Shown here piece by piece: positions 7,302 through 15,899 of a DNA stretch of 64,000 nt. The notes under the pieces are model-generated. The model searched no databases. It was not told where the DNA came from and worked only from the letters and a program-made list of their open reading frames with translations. Both the position numbers and the translations under genes were made by a program. This DNA comes from Sedimentisphaerales bacterium (lineage in GTDB: Bacteria; Planctomycetota; Phycisphaerae; Sedimentisphaerales; Anaerobacaceae): NCBI GenBank assembly GCA_016931715.1, contig JAFGEF010000040.1:1-64000 (forward strand), given 5' to 3'. Within the stretch, counting starts at the first letter, position 1. Every line of letters starts with the position of its first letter.

Positions 7302-9095
7302 ATGGGACAGATAGAGTTACTTGACCAGAATATGATAAACATGATAGCCGCAGGCGAAGTCATTGAGCGACCCGCCAGTGTGGTCAAGGAACTTATGGAA
7401 AACAGCATCGACGCCGGAGCGACTAAAATAATTGTAACAATCGAAGATGGCGGTCGAAAACTAATATCCATCACTGATAACGGCTGCGGCATGGACGCCG
7501 ACGACCTCGCCAAAGCGTTCGAGCCGCACGCTACCAGTAAAATCAAAACCAGCAAGGACCTGCTGGCAATATCAACCCTGGGTTTTCGCGGTGAAGCACT
7601 GGCAAGTATTGCTTCGATAGCACAGGTTAAAGCGGCAAGCAGGTTAAAAGGTTCGAACTCAGCCAACGTTATCGAAATCGATTGCGGAAGCAAAACTACC
7701 GTAAGCCCATGCAGCGCAGATTACGGAACCACGATTCAGGTAAGAGATATTTTTTACAAACTGCCCGCCCGCAGAAAATTTCTGCGAACAGCCAATACCG
7801 AAATGGGACATATAACCGAGCAGTTCATCCGAATCGCTCTTGCTAATGGAAACCTGGATCTGACCTTAATACATAATAACAGGGAAATCTATCGCCTGCT
7901 TGAAACGGACAGTCTCCGCCAGCGAATCGCGACTCTTTTTCCATCACCTTCGGGAAGTATCTCCGATGAATTGATAGAAGCCCAAAGCAGCGAAAAAGCT
8001 TTGCAGATTTACGCTCTTATGGGCAGACCTGAGATTTCCAGGACGAGCAATAAGTTTCAATATATATTTCTTAACGGCCGCTTCATTCACGATAAATTCA
8101 TTTCGCACGCAATTAAAGAAGCATATCGCGGCCTGTTGGAGCCGAACAGGTTCCCGGTTGTTTTTTTATTTATTAAGATGCCTCACGAAGACTATGATGT
8201 CAATGTGCATCCTACGAAAAATGAAGTGCGCTTTTACAACGCCAACCTTGTACATTCGCAAATACTCGGGGCATTGAGAGAGAAACTTTTGGGAACGAAT
8301 CTGCATACTCCCGCTCAATTGCCTTCTGCCGGTGAGCATAACACTTTTTCCCGCGCAAGGCCAGTACGGGATCAGAAAATAGCTGATGCTATGGCGGAGT
8401 TTTTTAAGAAGCATCGCCCAGCCCAAAGCCAGCCTCAGTTTAAATTCAAACATAGTCCTGCTGTTTCCGGCCATAACAGGCCTTCGGCGGAATTTGAAGT
8501 ACACGTCCCCCCTGCCGCACAATCAGACAGGAAGTTCATACAGATACACGACAGTTTCATCGTAGCACAAACTGACGATGGTTTTGTCCTTATCGACCAG
8601 CACGCATTGCACGAGCGGATTATGTATGAAGCATTATGCAAGCGCGTGCGCGAGAGCAGGCTGCAATCGCAAAAACTTTTAATGCCTGAAAGCTTCGAAG
8701 TCACTGAGGCACAGGCAGAGATGCTTGAAAACAATTCGGAACTTATAGAAAAGCTTGGAATCGAGCTTGTTCCATTTGCGCCGAGGACAATGGCAATACA
8801 GGCATTTCCGACCCTGCTTGCAAAAGCCGAGCCGCTCGATTTTATCCAGGACCTCATAGAGATACTGGAAAACAAGCAGGCGGATATTGATTCCGACAGG
8901 CTTCTCGAAGAAATTCTGGACATGGCGGCGTGCAAAGCAGCTATTAAAGCGGGACAGAAATTAACACCGAGCGAGATAGAACAATTGCTCGCTGATAAAG
9001 AAAGCGTGGATTGTTCGAGCCGCTGCCCGCACGGAAGACCGACTACAATTGAATTTTCGATAAGTGAACTGGAAAAGCAGTTCAAGAGAACATGA
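7302..9095 (+). CDS. mutL: DNA mismatch repair protein MutL
   Basis: GHKL ATPase that couples MutS mismatch recognition to strand incision. 597 residues. N-terminal motifs are A-A-G-E-V-I-E-R-P-A-S-V-V-K-E-L near residues 16-31, D-N-G-C-G-M, P-H-A-T-S-K-I and L-G-F-R-G-E-A-L. The C-terminal dimerisation domain carries D-Q-H-A-L-H-E-R-I-M-Y-E near residue 433, A-C-K-A-A-I-K-A-G-Q and C-P-H-G-R-P near 573. These are the metal-binding endonuclease motifs, so this is a nicking MutL of the non-MutH type. The ATG at 7302 is chosen because GAAAGG precedes it and the family begins M-x-x-I-x-x-L; the frame is open further upstream. It overlaps the next gene by four bases (ATGA). Confidence 0.97.
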   Translation: MGQIELLDQNMINMIAAGEVIERPASVVKELMENSIDAGATKIIVTIEDGGRKLISITDNGCGMDADDLAKAFEPHATSKIKTSKDLLAISTLGFRGEALASIASIAQVKAASRLKGSNSANVIEIDCGSKTTVSPCSADYGTTIQVRDIFYKLPARRKFLRTANTEMGHITEQFIRIALANGNLDLTLIHNNREIYRLLETDSLRQRIATLFPSPSGSISDELIEAQSSEKALQIYALMGRPEISRTSNKFQYIFLNGRFIHDKFISHAIKEAYRGLLEPNRFPVVFLFIKMPHEDYDVNVHPTKNEVRFYNANLVHSQILGALREKLLGTNLHTPAQLPSAGEHNTFSRARPVRDQKIADAMAEFFKKHRPAQSQPQFKFKHSPAVSGHNRPSAEFEVHVPPAAQSDRKFIQIHDSFIVAQTDDGFVLIDQHALHERIMYEALCKRVRESRLQSQKLLMPESFEVTEAQAEMLENNSELIEKLGIELVPFAPRTMAIQAFPTLLAKAEPLDFIQDLIEILENKQADIDSDRLLEEILDMAACKAAIKAGQKLTPSEIEQLLADKESVDCSSRCPHGRPTTIEFSISELEKQFKRT

Positions 9096-10012
9096 TGAAA
9101 AAAGACTGGAAGACTATTTTTCGTTTCCATTTTATTGGGCTTGGTTTATTCATATTAATAGGTGTTTTAATCCCCTTTTTTGTAAATCATAGGCAATCAA
9201 CCAGAGGATTACATCATACGTTAGATAATCCACAACGCATAGTATCACTTGCCCCGGATATAACTGAAATTCTTTTTGCTCTCGGGCTCGGAGATAAAAT
9301 TATCGCGGTTTCAGACGACAGCGATTATCCTCCTGAAGCAGCAAATAAACACAAGGTCGGGACATTCTGGAAACCAGGTACGGAAGCGATTATCACGATG
9401 AAACCTGATTTGGTTATTACTCAATGGTTTGCCGAGCAGAAATCCGTTGCAGATACATTACAAAAGCTTGGTTATAATGTGCTTGTTCTATCAATGCAAA
9501 AATTCCGTGAATTGCCTGAAGTAATAAATAAAATTGGAATTGCTGCGGGTGTTCAGGAGAGGGCGGAACAGCTTTCCAGTGACATAGAGAACAAAATAAA
9601 TGGACTGAAGTTGAAATATAATAGAAATGAAAAGATAAAAGTTTTATGGGTGATTGAAGAAGAACCTCTGCGAGTTGCAGGAAGAAATACTTTTTTGAAT
9701 GAAATGCTCGAAGCCGCAGGCGGAGAAAATGCTATCGGAAATACTTTTCAGCAATATCCGTCAATATCATCCGAAGAGATTCTTTCGTGCGGCGCCGAAG
9801 TAATAATACAATCTGCAATGAGCAAAGAAAATATCGAATCTCAGCAAAAACGTGCCGAGCTTTTCTGGAGCAGGTATCCAATTTTACCTGCTGTAAAAAA
9901 TAAAAGAATTTATGTATTATATTCGGATACTCTTTTAAGGCTCGGACCAAGATTGCCGGAAGGAATTGAAATTATAGCTGATTGTCTTTACAAGAATGAT
10001 TCTGAAAAATAA
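9092..10012 (+). CDS. ABC importer substrate-binding protein (BtuF/FecB type)
   Basis: 306 residues. An N-terminal hydrophobic span (about residues 14-32, no lipobox cysteine) anchors or exports it. Two Rossmann-like lobes are joined by one long helix, the class III binding-protein fold. Fold cues are R-I-V-S-L-A-P-D-I-T-E-I-L-F-A-L-G-L-G, K-V-G-T-F-W-K-P-G-T-E-A-I and K-P-D-L-V-I-T. It starts inside the mutL stop codon and is followed nine bases later by the permease. Members bind corrinoids, ferric siderophores or haem; the ligand cannot be read from the sequence. The TonB operon 10 kb downstream supplies the matching outer-membrane step. Confidence 0.88.
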   Translation: MMKKDWKTIFRFHFIGLGLFILIGVLIPFFVNHRQSTRGLHHTLDNPQRIVSLAPDITEILFALGLGDKIIAVSDDSDYPPEAANKHKVGTFWKPGTEAIITMKPDLVITQWFAEQKSVADTLQKLGYNVLVLSMQKFRELPEVINKIGIAAGVQERAEQLSSDIENKINGLKLKYNRNEKIKVLWVIEEEPLRVAGRNTFLNEMLEAAGGENAIGNTFQQYPSISSEEILSCGAEVIIQSAMSKENIESQQKRAELFWSRYPILPAVKNKRIYVLYSDTLLRLGPRLPEGIEIIADCLYKNDSEK

Positions 10013-10021
10013 TATAAATAA

Positions 10022-11056
10022 ATGCCTAAAACTCTGACAAAAAAACGAATGATAATTAATATAATAATCAGCCTTGTTGTATTGCTGATTGTAATAAATA
10101 TTTGTACAGTGACAGGGACACGAAGCATTTCTTTGTCAAATGTATTAAAAGGTCCTGGACTCGAACCCGGTGACAATATTGATTATGAAATTTTCTCTGT
10201 GCGAATTTCGAGAGTCTTACTCGGCGTATTTGTCGGAGCGGCGCTGGCTTGTTCCGGCGCTGTTTTGCAGGCAATATTGAAAAATCCTTTGGCAGATCCG
10301 TATATACTCGGCATATCAAGCGGCGCGGGTCTCGGCGCGGTAATAGCAATGTTACTTCCGGGAATCAGCCTGAGTTTTCTCGGAGGTCTTCCCATCGCGG
10401 CGTTTGCATTCACCGGTGCGATTATCACTGTTAGCCTGGTATGGTCCATAGGCTATTTCACAGGCAGGTCACAAGTCACTTCCCTGCTTCTTGCAGGAGT
10501 AGTAATCAACGCCTTTTTTTCGGCAGTGATTATGTTAATGACACTAATCGTAAAAACCGAACAGCTTCGCTCGACCATGTACTGGCTTATGGGCAATATC
10601 CCTGAAAAACAGGAATCATTTCTGCTTCTATCATGCGGAACTTTTGTTATTCTCGGAATTATCATACTATGGAGAATTTCAAATAATCTAAATATTATCA
10701 CTTTAGGTGAATACGAATCAAAAGGACTGGGCATAGATACAGAAAAAACCAAAATTGTCGCTTTTTCCTTTGCGGCTTTCATAACCGCAATTGCTGTCAG
10801 TCTAAGCGGGCTTATCGGATTTGTCGGTCTGATAGTTCCTCACGCAATAAGACTTATATTTGGTCCTGATCACAGGCAATTAATACCGTTAAGTGCGATA
10901 TATGGCGGAATATTCCTCGTAATTTCTGATACAATTGCAAGAACAGCTTTCGGACAGGAACAATTGCCGGTCGGAGTAATAACAGCAGTAATTGGCGGGC
11001 CATTTTTCTTAATACTTCTTGCAAGATATACACGGAAAGTCAGTTTGATGAAATGA
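10022..11056 (+). CDS. ABC importer permease (BtuC/FecCD family)
   Basis: 344 residues with about ten membrane spans, the standard FecCD size. Family marks are R-I-S-R-V-L-L-G-V-F-V-G-A-A-L-A near residue 60, L-K-N-P-L-A-D-P-Y-I-L-G-I-S-S-G-A just after, G-F-V-G-L-I-V-P-H-A-I-R in the coupling-helix region contacting the ATPase, and the C-terminal G-Q-E-Q-L-P-V-G-V-I-T-A-V-I-G-G-P-F-F segment. It forms the homodimeric channel for the substrate delivered by the preceding binding protein. Its stop overlaps the start of the ATPase gene (ATGA), so stoichiometry is probably set by translational coupling. Confidence 0.95.
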   Translation: MPKTLTKKRMIINIIISLVVLLIVINICTVTGTRSISLSNVLKGPGLEPGDNIDYEIFSVRISRVLLGVFVGAALACSGAVLQAILKNPLADPYILGISSGAGLGAVIAMLLPGISLSFLGGLPIAAFAFTGAIITVSLVWSIGYFTGRSQVTSLLLAGVVINAFFSAVIMLMTLIVKTEQLRSTMYWLMGNIPEKQESFLLLSCGTFVILGIIILWRISNNLNIITLGEYESKGLGIDTEKTKIVAFSFAAFITAIAVSLSGLIGFVGLIVPHAIRLIFGPDHRQLIPLSAIYGGIFLVISDTIARTAFGQEQLPVGVITAVIGGPFFLILLARYTRKVSLMK

Positions 11057-11844
11057 ACATTATTGAAGTTGAAAATCTCGGTTTCGATTACGGGCAGAAA
11101 ACAATCCTTCAAAAAGTATGTATTAACATTAATAAAGGCACTTTTTTGGGAATAATCGGACCCAACGGAGCAGGGAAAACCACCCTTCTCAATCTGCTAT
11201 GCGGCCTGCTGAAACCAAAAACAGGCTCGATACAAATTGATTCCAAATCAATAGAATCTTATCACGTAAAGGAGCTTGCAAGAAAAATCGCCGTTGTCAG
11301 ACAGGAATTTGTTCCCGTATTCGATTTTTCTGTAACCGAGATAGTCTCGATGGCAAGAACGCCATATTTAGGCTCGTTCGCCTTCCCAACTGAAAGTGAC
11401 AGGCAGATTATAGTCGAATCTCTTGAGCTTACAGATACTGCGCAATTCGCAGACAGATTGCTTGGCAGCCTCAGCGGCGGTGAACGACAGAGAGTATTTA
11501 TTGCTCGCGCTCTTGCTCAAAATACACCTATCCTGCTTCTGGACGAACCGACCAGCTTTTTGGATATGAAACATCAGGTAGGCATATATGACCTGCTTAA
11601 AAATGCACAATTTAGGCAATATAAAACGATTATAGCAGTTACACATGATATTAACCTCGCCGCTCAATATTGCGATGAAATACTCCTGCTTTTTCCGGAC
11701 CAAAACTACAAATTCGGCTCTCCAAAAGAAGTGTTGGTACAGGAGCAAATCTCAAAAGTTTTCGGTGTTGAGGTTATGAAAGGTGAAATTTCGGAAAAAA
11801 TCTTTTTTATACCAAAAGGGAATTATATTAAAAATAATAAATAA
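11053..11844 (+). CDS. ABC importer ATP-binding protein (BtuD/FecE family)
   Basis: 263 residues. Walker A is G-P-N-G-A-G-K-T-T near residue 37, the Q-loop sits in V-V-R-Q-E, the signature is L-S-G-G-E-R-Q-R-V, Walker B plus catalytic Glu is I-L-L-L-D-E-P-T, and the H-loop is A-V-T-H-D. It drives uptake through the permease encoded immediately upstream. The C-terminal tail after the H-loop (G-S-P-K-E-V-L and the segment around F-G-V-E-V) is typical of iron- and corrinoid-chelate importers. Last gene of the importer operon; 211 AT-rich bases follow before the dksA-like gene. Confidence 0.95.
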   Translation: MNIIEVENLGFDYGQKTILQKVCININKGTFLGIIGPNGAGKTTLLNLLCGLLKPKTGSIQIDSKSIESYHVKELARKIAVVRQEFVPVFDFSVTEIVSMARTPYLGSFAFPTESDRQIIVESLELTDTAQFADRLLGSLSGGERQRVFIARALAQNTPILLLDEPTSFLDMKHQVGIYDLLKNAQFRQYKTIIAVTHDINLAAQYCDEILLLFPDQNYKFGSPKEVLVQEQISKVFGVEVMKGEISEKIFFIPKGNYIKNNK

Positions 11845-11976
11845 ACCTCAAAAAAACGGTCTATAACAATCAATATATCTACTTACAGCACAAACACTTA
11901 CATAAAATAATTACATATTTTCCGGTTTCTTTCTTCCATATATTTTATAAGTCTTTTATAAACTTTAAGATGCAGC

Positions 11977-12005
11977 TATACAGAATAGAAAAAATATGTT
12001 ACAAT
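11977..12005 (+). promoter_or_regulatory. Promoter upstream of the dksA-like gene
   Basis: TATACA (11977-11982), 17 bases, TACAAT (12000-12005). The -10 box falls inside the longer open frame that would start at 11996, which supports the internal GTG at 12056 as the true start. Confidence 0.4.
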
Positions 12006-12055
12006 ATTCTTTCTGTATAGAATTGAGCTTTTTATACAAGAAAGGTGAAGAAAAG

Positions 12056-12508
12056 GTGGCATTAAAACGAAAAAGACCTACGAGAGAGAAAGTAAGTTCC
12101 ACCCGGACTAAAGTGAAAAGTCTTTCTGCATCTGACTTAAAGCATTTCCAGCAGGTATTATTGGAAAAACGAAAAGAGCTATTGAGAAACGTATCACATA
12201 TAGAAAATGGAGTATTAAAAACAGCTCAGGAAACCGGGGATTTATCCAATATGCCTATCCATATGGCAGACCTCGGAAGCGATAACTTCGAACAGGATCT
12301 TGCTATCGGATTAATGGATGGTGAAAGAAAGATCCTCCATGAAATAGATGAAGCGCTCGACCGTATCGAGAAAAAAAACTATGGTATCTGCCTTGGCACA
12401 GGCAAACCCATTTCAAGAGCACGACTTGAAGCGCAGCCATGGGCTAAATATTCCGTAGATTATGCCAGAAAACTGGAAAATGGACTGGCTATCGAACTGG
12501 AAAAATAA
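12056..12508 (+). CDS. DksA/TraR-family protein with a degenerate zinc finger
   Basis: 150 residues from the GTG at 12056, which follows AAAGGTGA by seven bases. A basic N-terminal tail leads into a long coiled-coil helix pair (about residues 30-110) with the acidic tip region near D-L-G-S-D-N-F-E-Q-D. The C-terminal part follows the DksA finger layout, Y-G-I-C-L-G-T-G-K-P-I-S-R-A-R-L-E-A-Q-P-W, but only the first of the four zinc cysteines remains. DksA-type proteins bind the RNA polymerase secondary channel and work with ppGpp; cysteine-poor variants keep activity without zinc in some bacteria. yacG follows eight bases later. Confidence 0.85.
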   Translation: MALKRKRPTREKVSSTRTKVKSLSASDLKHFQQVLLEKRKELLRNVSHIENGVLKTAQETGDLSNMPIHMADLGSDNFEQDLAIGLMDGERKILHEIDEALDRIEKKNYGICLGTGKPISRARLEAQPWAKYSVDYARKLENGLAIELEK

Positions 12509-12516
12509 AAAATCAT

Positions 12517-12735
12517 ATGGAAAGTACCTGTCCTATTTGTCATAAAACCATTAAATCGACAAGTCAGGAAAAAAATGGAGCGGAAAAATATTTCCCCTTC
12601 TGCTCTGAAAGATGCAAACTCATCGATTTAGGCACCTGGCTGGATGCTGATTATAAAATTATTTCCCCTCAAAAATCCAGGGAAAACGACCAGGATTTTG
12701 ATATATCCCGGGATGACTCCGACAATCCTGACTGA
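12517..12735 (+). CDS. yacG: DNA gyrase inhibitor YacG family zinc protein
   Basis: 72 residues. It carries the YacG zinc ribbon C-P-I-C near residue 5 and F-C-S-E-R-C-K-L-I-D-L-G-T-W around residue 30, four cysteines binding one zinc. A low-complexity acidic tail with many Asp and Ser follows. The E. coli homologue binds GyrB and blocks DNA binding by gyrase. It is eight bases downstream of the dksA-like gene and surely cotranscribed. Confidence 0.9.
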   Translation: MESTCPICHKTIKSTSQEKNGAEKYFPFCSERCKLIDLGTWLDADYKIISPQKSRENDQDFDISRDDSDNPD

Positions 12736-12882
12736 ACTTTTGCAAAACTCTTATTCTTATACAAATCACCAAAAAATACCGAAAAAATAGTTGAAATCTT
12801 CTGATAATTCATTATACCTATTAAATAATATTTACCAGGTAGCTAAAAAGAAGAGTTTGTAACCTTTTTGAAAGGATGCAAT

Positions 12883-14199
12883 ATGGCCGGAGGTAACCAG
12901 GTATCGATAGTATTTGAAGATATTCTTTTTCTTAAAATATTCAGAGCTTTTCGTATGGCAATCCAGCCTACCAAGCTCATAATCACATCCGCGGCACTGT
13001 CGCTGATTTGCCTGTCAGGCTGGATTATGGATTTCAGCAAAACAGTTGCGGTAGTTCGTGACAGCAATAATAAAATTATCCTTACAGAACTACAGGTATA
13101 TACGACACACAAAGACACTCGTGCAGGGATAGAACGACTCCGTGAAAGCGGGCAGCGCAGCGGCGTATTCAGAATACTTTGGGGTTCAGCCGCATCTAAC
13201 TTTAAAAATGCCGTAAACTTCGTTTACATGCACAATGTCTTGGGTGTTGTAAGCTGTATAAGCAGCTTTTTCAAATCACTGGAATGGGCACTAAAGTACC
13301 ATTATATATACTGCGCTGTATTTTTCATAATAGTGCTTGCAGTTATGTCTGCTGCAGGGGGCGCAATTTGCCGTATAGCGGCCTTGCAGAACGCACAGGG
13401 CGAAAAACCCGGCATGACCGAAGCTATACGATTCAGCACAAAAAGATTCAAGAGCCTGTTCGCGGCGCCGCTCGTACCGGTTTTTATCATTCTCGTCATC
13501 GGTATGCTCATATTTATCACTGGACTGCTGGGCAATATACCATTAGTCGGCGAAATAATAATTGGTCTCGGCATGCCGGTCGTTTTGTTTGCAGGAACTA
13601 TAATTGCGGTCGTTCTTATAGGAGCATTTGCAGGTTTTAACCTGATGTTCCCTGCAGTCGCCTATGACGGCTCGGACAGTTTCGATTCGATAAGCCGCTC
13701 CTTCAGTTATGTCTATGCAAGACCATGGAGAATGCTTTTATATACATCCGTTGCAGCAATTTACGGTTCTATCTGCTACACATTTGTCCGTGTTGTTGCA
13801 TTTTTGGCTTTGTCTGTCGCACGCGCATTTTTACAGATTGTGATTTGGACAGACAACAGCAGCGGCCAGGTCAATAAGCTTGATGCTATCTGGCCCAGAC
13901 CGACACCTATAAACTTTTACGATTCCGCCGCTGTTTCTGCTTCAACAACGCCCGAAAAAATTTCAGCCGCACTCATTTACTTCTTCGTACTTGTCATTAT
14001 TGGCTTAGTGGTCTCTTTCATTATCAGCTTTTATTTTTCCGCAAATACGATTATCTACTCGCTCCTGCGAAACAAAGTTGATAACACCGCCATTGACGAT
14101 GTTTATACATACCATAACGAAAAAGACACCGAGGCGGATATTCCAGAACCCATCAAAGACAATAAACAATCCAAATCCGACTCCGAACCAGAAGATTGA
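12883..14199 (+). CDS. Multi-spanning membrane protein of unknown function
   Basis: 438 residues from the ATG at 12883, with AAAGGA at 12871-12876. Hydrophobic spans occur near residues 30-50, 115-125, 140-160, 190-210, 215-250, 285-305 and 370-395, separated by a soluble loop at about 50-110. The C-terminus is a charged Asp/Glu/Lys tail. The sequence G-F-N-L-M-F-P-A-V-A-Y-D-G followed by S-I-S-R-S-F-S-Y-V near residue 270 resembles proteins with a multi-helical membrane domain of the DUF975/YesL-like kind, but I do not recognise a family with certainty. A run of about 130 AT-rich bases separates it from yacG. Confidence 0.75.
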   Translation: MAGGNQVSIVFEDILFLKIFRAFRMAIQPTKLIITSAALSLICLSGWIMDFSKTVAVVRDSNNKIILTELQVYTTHKDTRAGIERLRESGQRSGVFRILWGSAASNFKNAVNFVYMHNVLGVVSCISSFFKSLEWALKYHYIYCAVFFIIVLAVMSAAGGAICRIAALQNAQGEKPGMTEAIRFSTKRFKSLFAAPLVPVFIILVIGMLIFITGLLGNIPLVGEIIIGLGMPVVLFAGTIIAVVLIGAFAGFNLMFPAVAYDGSDSFDSISRSFSYVYARPWRMLLYTSVAAIYGSICYTFVRVVAFLALSVARAFLQIVIWTDNSSGQVNKLDAIWPRPTPINFYDSAAVSASTTPEKISAALIYFFVLVIIGLVVSFIISFYFSANTIIYSLLRNKVDNTAIDDVYTYHNEKDTEADIPEPIKDNKQSKSDSEPED

Positions 14200-14219
14200 C
14201 CCTGACTCTACAATCGTTC

Positions 14220-14253
14220 TTGACACAAAATGGGAAAAAAATCATTGTGTCAA
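14220..14253. terminator. Inverted repeat between convergent genes
   Basis: TTGACACAA (14220-14228) and TTGTGTCAA (14245-14253) are perfect complements with a 16-base A-rich loop. It lies between the membrane-protein gene and the convergent carboxylesterase gene, so a bidirectional terminator is likely, though the T-tracts are weak. Confidence 0.4.
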
Positions 14254-14287
14254 AATGTCCCTGAAGCCATTTTCCTCATAGACAGGT

Positions 14288-15856
14288 CTATTTTGCCCAA
14301 GCATCTCCTTCCGGTGTTCTTCGCCACTCGAAATAGGCATCCAAACTTTTGAGCGATTCAGCACTTGGTACGGGTCCGGTATGCGGTGTCTTGCTGAAAT
14401 ACATCACCAGAGGTTTAGCGTCACTGAAAGCAGGCCATTCAGGAACACCTTCACCATTGGGATTGCCGTACCTTGCAAAATTCGTCCAATATACAGCCAT
14501 TGCTTCCGATATATCCTGATCCGCCTTTGTAACCTGCTGATTCGAAGTATTGAGATGCTGGAAGACATACGCTACATCTTGACCGTGTGGGGAGCCGCGA
14601 TCAGCTTGAGGTGAACCTTCCGGATACTCGGGATGCTGATCAAAATAGTAATAATACACTTTTGATTTTCCCATCTTTGACTGAAGTCTTGCCCATATCC
14701 ACGTATGCCAACCGAATGCCGAATCACGAGCCAGGTCACGCGCAGTCTTTGGTGGTGTGCCTGAACCGGAAGGATAGGCTTTTATAAGTTCGTCTGCAAA
14801 TTTACCATATCGTGACTTTACACCTTCGATATAAGCTTCTGAAGTTCGTGGCGGTGAAAAACTTGCGCCTTCGTCGGAGTTGTAACCCACAAGAATCGGA
14901 GTATCATTAAATTTGCCTGCTTCATAAAGTTTGTATTGATCATCCGGAATCACATATCCATCGATAATCGGCCATGACATACCCAAACCACGGCCACCTG
15001 GAAGTTTATCGGCGGAAATTTTGCGTAATTCAGCAATAGATGAAATCCCAGCACTCTTAACATATGCTTCTCCGTCACGCTCTGCATCTGCCAGGCGTTT
15101 CTGGTTTTCGCCGGGATAAGTTGTTGGTCGCGGCGGTCCGAATGAGCCGCCGCTTTGTGAAATTGCACCATGAAAAAGTCCTTTGGCTAAAGGTGAAGCG
15201 CATAGCATACTGACTGCGATTCCACCGGCTGATTCACCGAAAATTGTCACTTTCTTCGGATCACCACCAAATTCCGCAATATTATCCTGAATCCATTGGA
15301 GACCTGCAATCATATCTAACAAGCCGTAATTGCCTGAAACTTTATTCGGATTTTCTGCACTCAATTCAGGATGCGCAAGAAATCCGAGTTGGCCAACTCG
15401 ATAGGCTATACTAACAAGCACAACACCCTTTTTAGCCAGATTCTCTCCACTGTAATTGCGTTCGGAAGTCGAACCTGCACCGAATCCGCCGCCGTATATC
15501 CAGACAAGAACTGGAATACGGTCGTTTGTGAATTTTGCCGGTGTCCAGATATTCAGGTACAGGCAATCTTCACTCTTTCCTGAAGGAGGATTTCCACCCT
15601 GAATTGGTCCGGGAGCAAATTTGGCTGCTTCCAACACTCCTTCCCATTTTTCAGCAGGTTGAGGGGCTTTCCATCTAAGGTCACCAACCGGTGGTTTGGC
15701 AAAAGGAATACCCTTAAAAACAAGTAATCCGTCTTCAGCAGTACCCTGTACCAACCCTTCCTTAACCTTTACGAGTGAGGTTTGAGGTTTCTGCACACTG
15801 ACGCATCCGGCAGTGATAAGAATACACATAATTATCAAAACAATTGCTTTTTTCAT
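14288..15856 (-). CDS. Carboxylesterase type B, predicted lipoprotein
   Basis: 522 residues from the ATG at 15856, chosen because it opens with a lipoprotein signal M-K-K-A-I-V-L-I-I-M-C-I-L-I-T-A-G-C (lipobox T-A-G-C). The alpha/beta-hydrolase catalytic triad is readable: nucleophile in F-G-E-S-A-G-G, acid in N-S-D-E-G-A, and histidine in G-S-P-H-G-Q-D. The family signature E-D-C-L-Y-L-N-I-W precedes the oxyanion-hole segment Y-G-G-G-F. Members hydrolyse p-nitrobenzyl and other esters. With the GH43 and CE1-like genes upstream on the same strand (gaps 43 and 28 bases) a role in removing acyl groups from plant polysaccharide is likely. Confidence 0.9.
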   Translation of the reverse strand: MKKAIVLIIMCILITAGCVSVQKPQTSLVKVKEGLVQGTAEDGLLVFKGIPFAKPPVGDLRWKAPQPAEKWEGVLEAAKFAPGPIQGGNPPSGKSEDCLYLNIWTPAKFTNDRIPVLVWIYGGGFGAGSTSERNYSGENLAKKGVVLVSIAYRVGQLGFLAHPELSAENPNKVSGNYGLLDMIAGLQWIQDNIAEFGGDPKKVTIFGESAGGIAVSMLCASPLAKGLFHGAISQSGGSFGPPRPTTYPGENQKRLADAERDGEAYVKSAGISSIAELRKISADKLPGGRGLGMSWPIIDGYVIPDDQYKLYEAGKFNDTPILVGYNSDEGASFSPPRTSEAYIEGVKSRYGKFADELIKAYPSGSGTPPKTARDLARDSAFGWHTWIWARLQSKMGKSKVYYYYFDQHPEYPEGSPQADRGSPHGQDVAYVFQHLNTSNQQVTKADQDISEAMAVYWTNFARYGNPNGEGVPEWPAFSDAKPLVMYFSKTPHTGPVPSAESLKSLDAYFEWRRTPEGDAWAK

Positions 15857-15899
15857 AAGAATGGTTCCCTTCCATGTAAAACACAATCTTAATTATTCA

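Noticed and set aside
7217-7693. Upstream extension of the minus-strand MNT gene to about 247 codons
   Set aside because: The extension is antisense to mutL, while AAGGA and a promoter support the internal ATG at 7216.
8435-9130. 231-codon open frame antisense to the end of mutL
   Set aside because: Ser-rich shadow of the MutL C-terminal domain; no ribosome binding site or domain.
10149-10175. tRNA-like T-loop sequence (GGGTTCGAGTCC on the minus strand)
   Set aside because: It lies inside the permease coding sequence, the T-stem does not pair fully, and no anticodon or D-arm can be drawn around it.
11996-12055. Longer N-terminus for the dksA-like gene
   Set aside because: The predicted -10 box lies within this stretch, and AAAGGTGA is correctly spaced only for the GTG at 12056.
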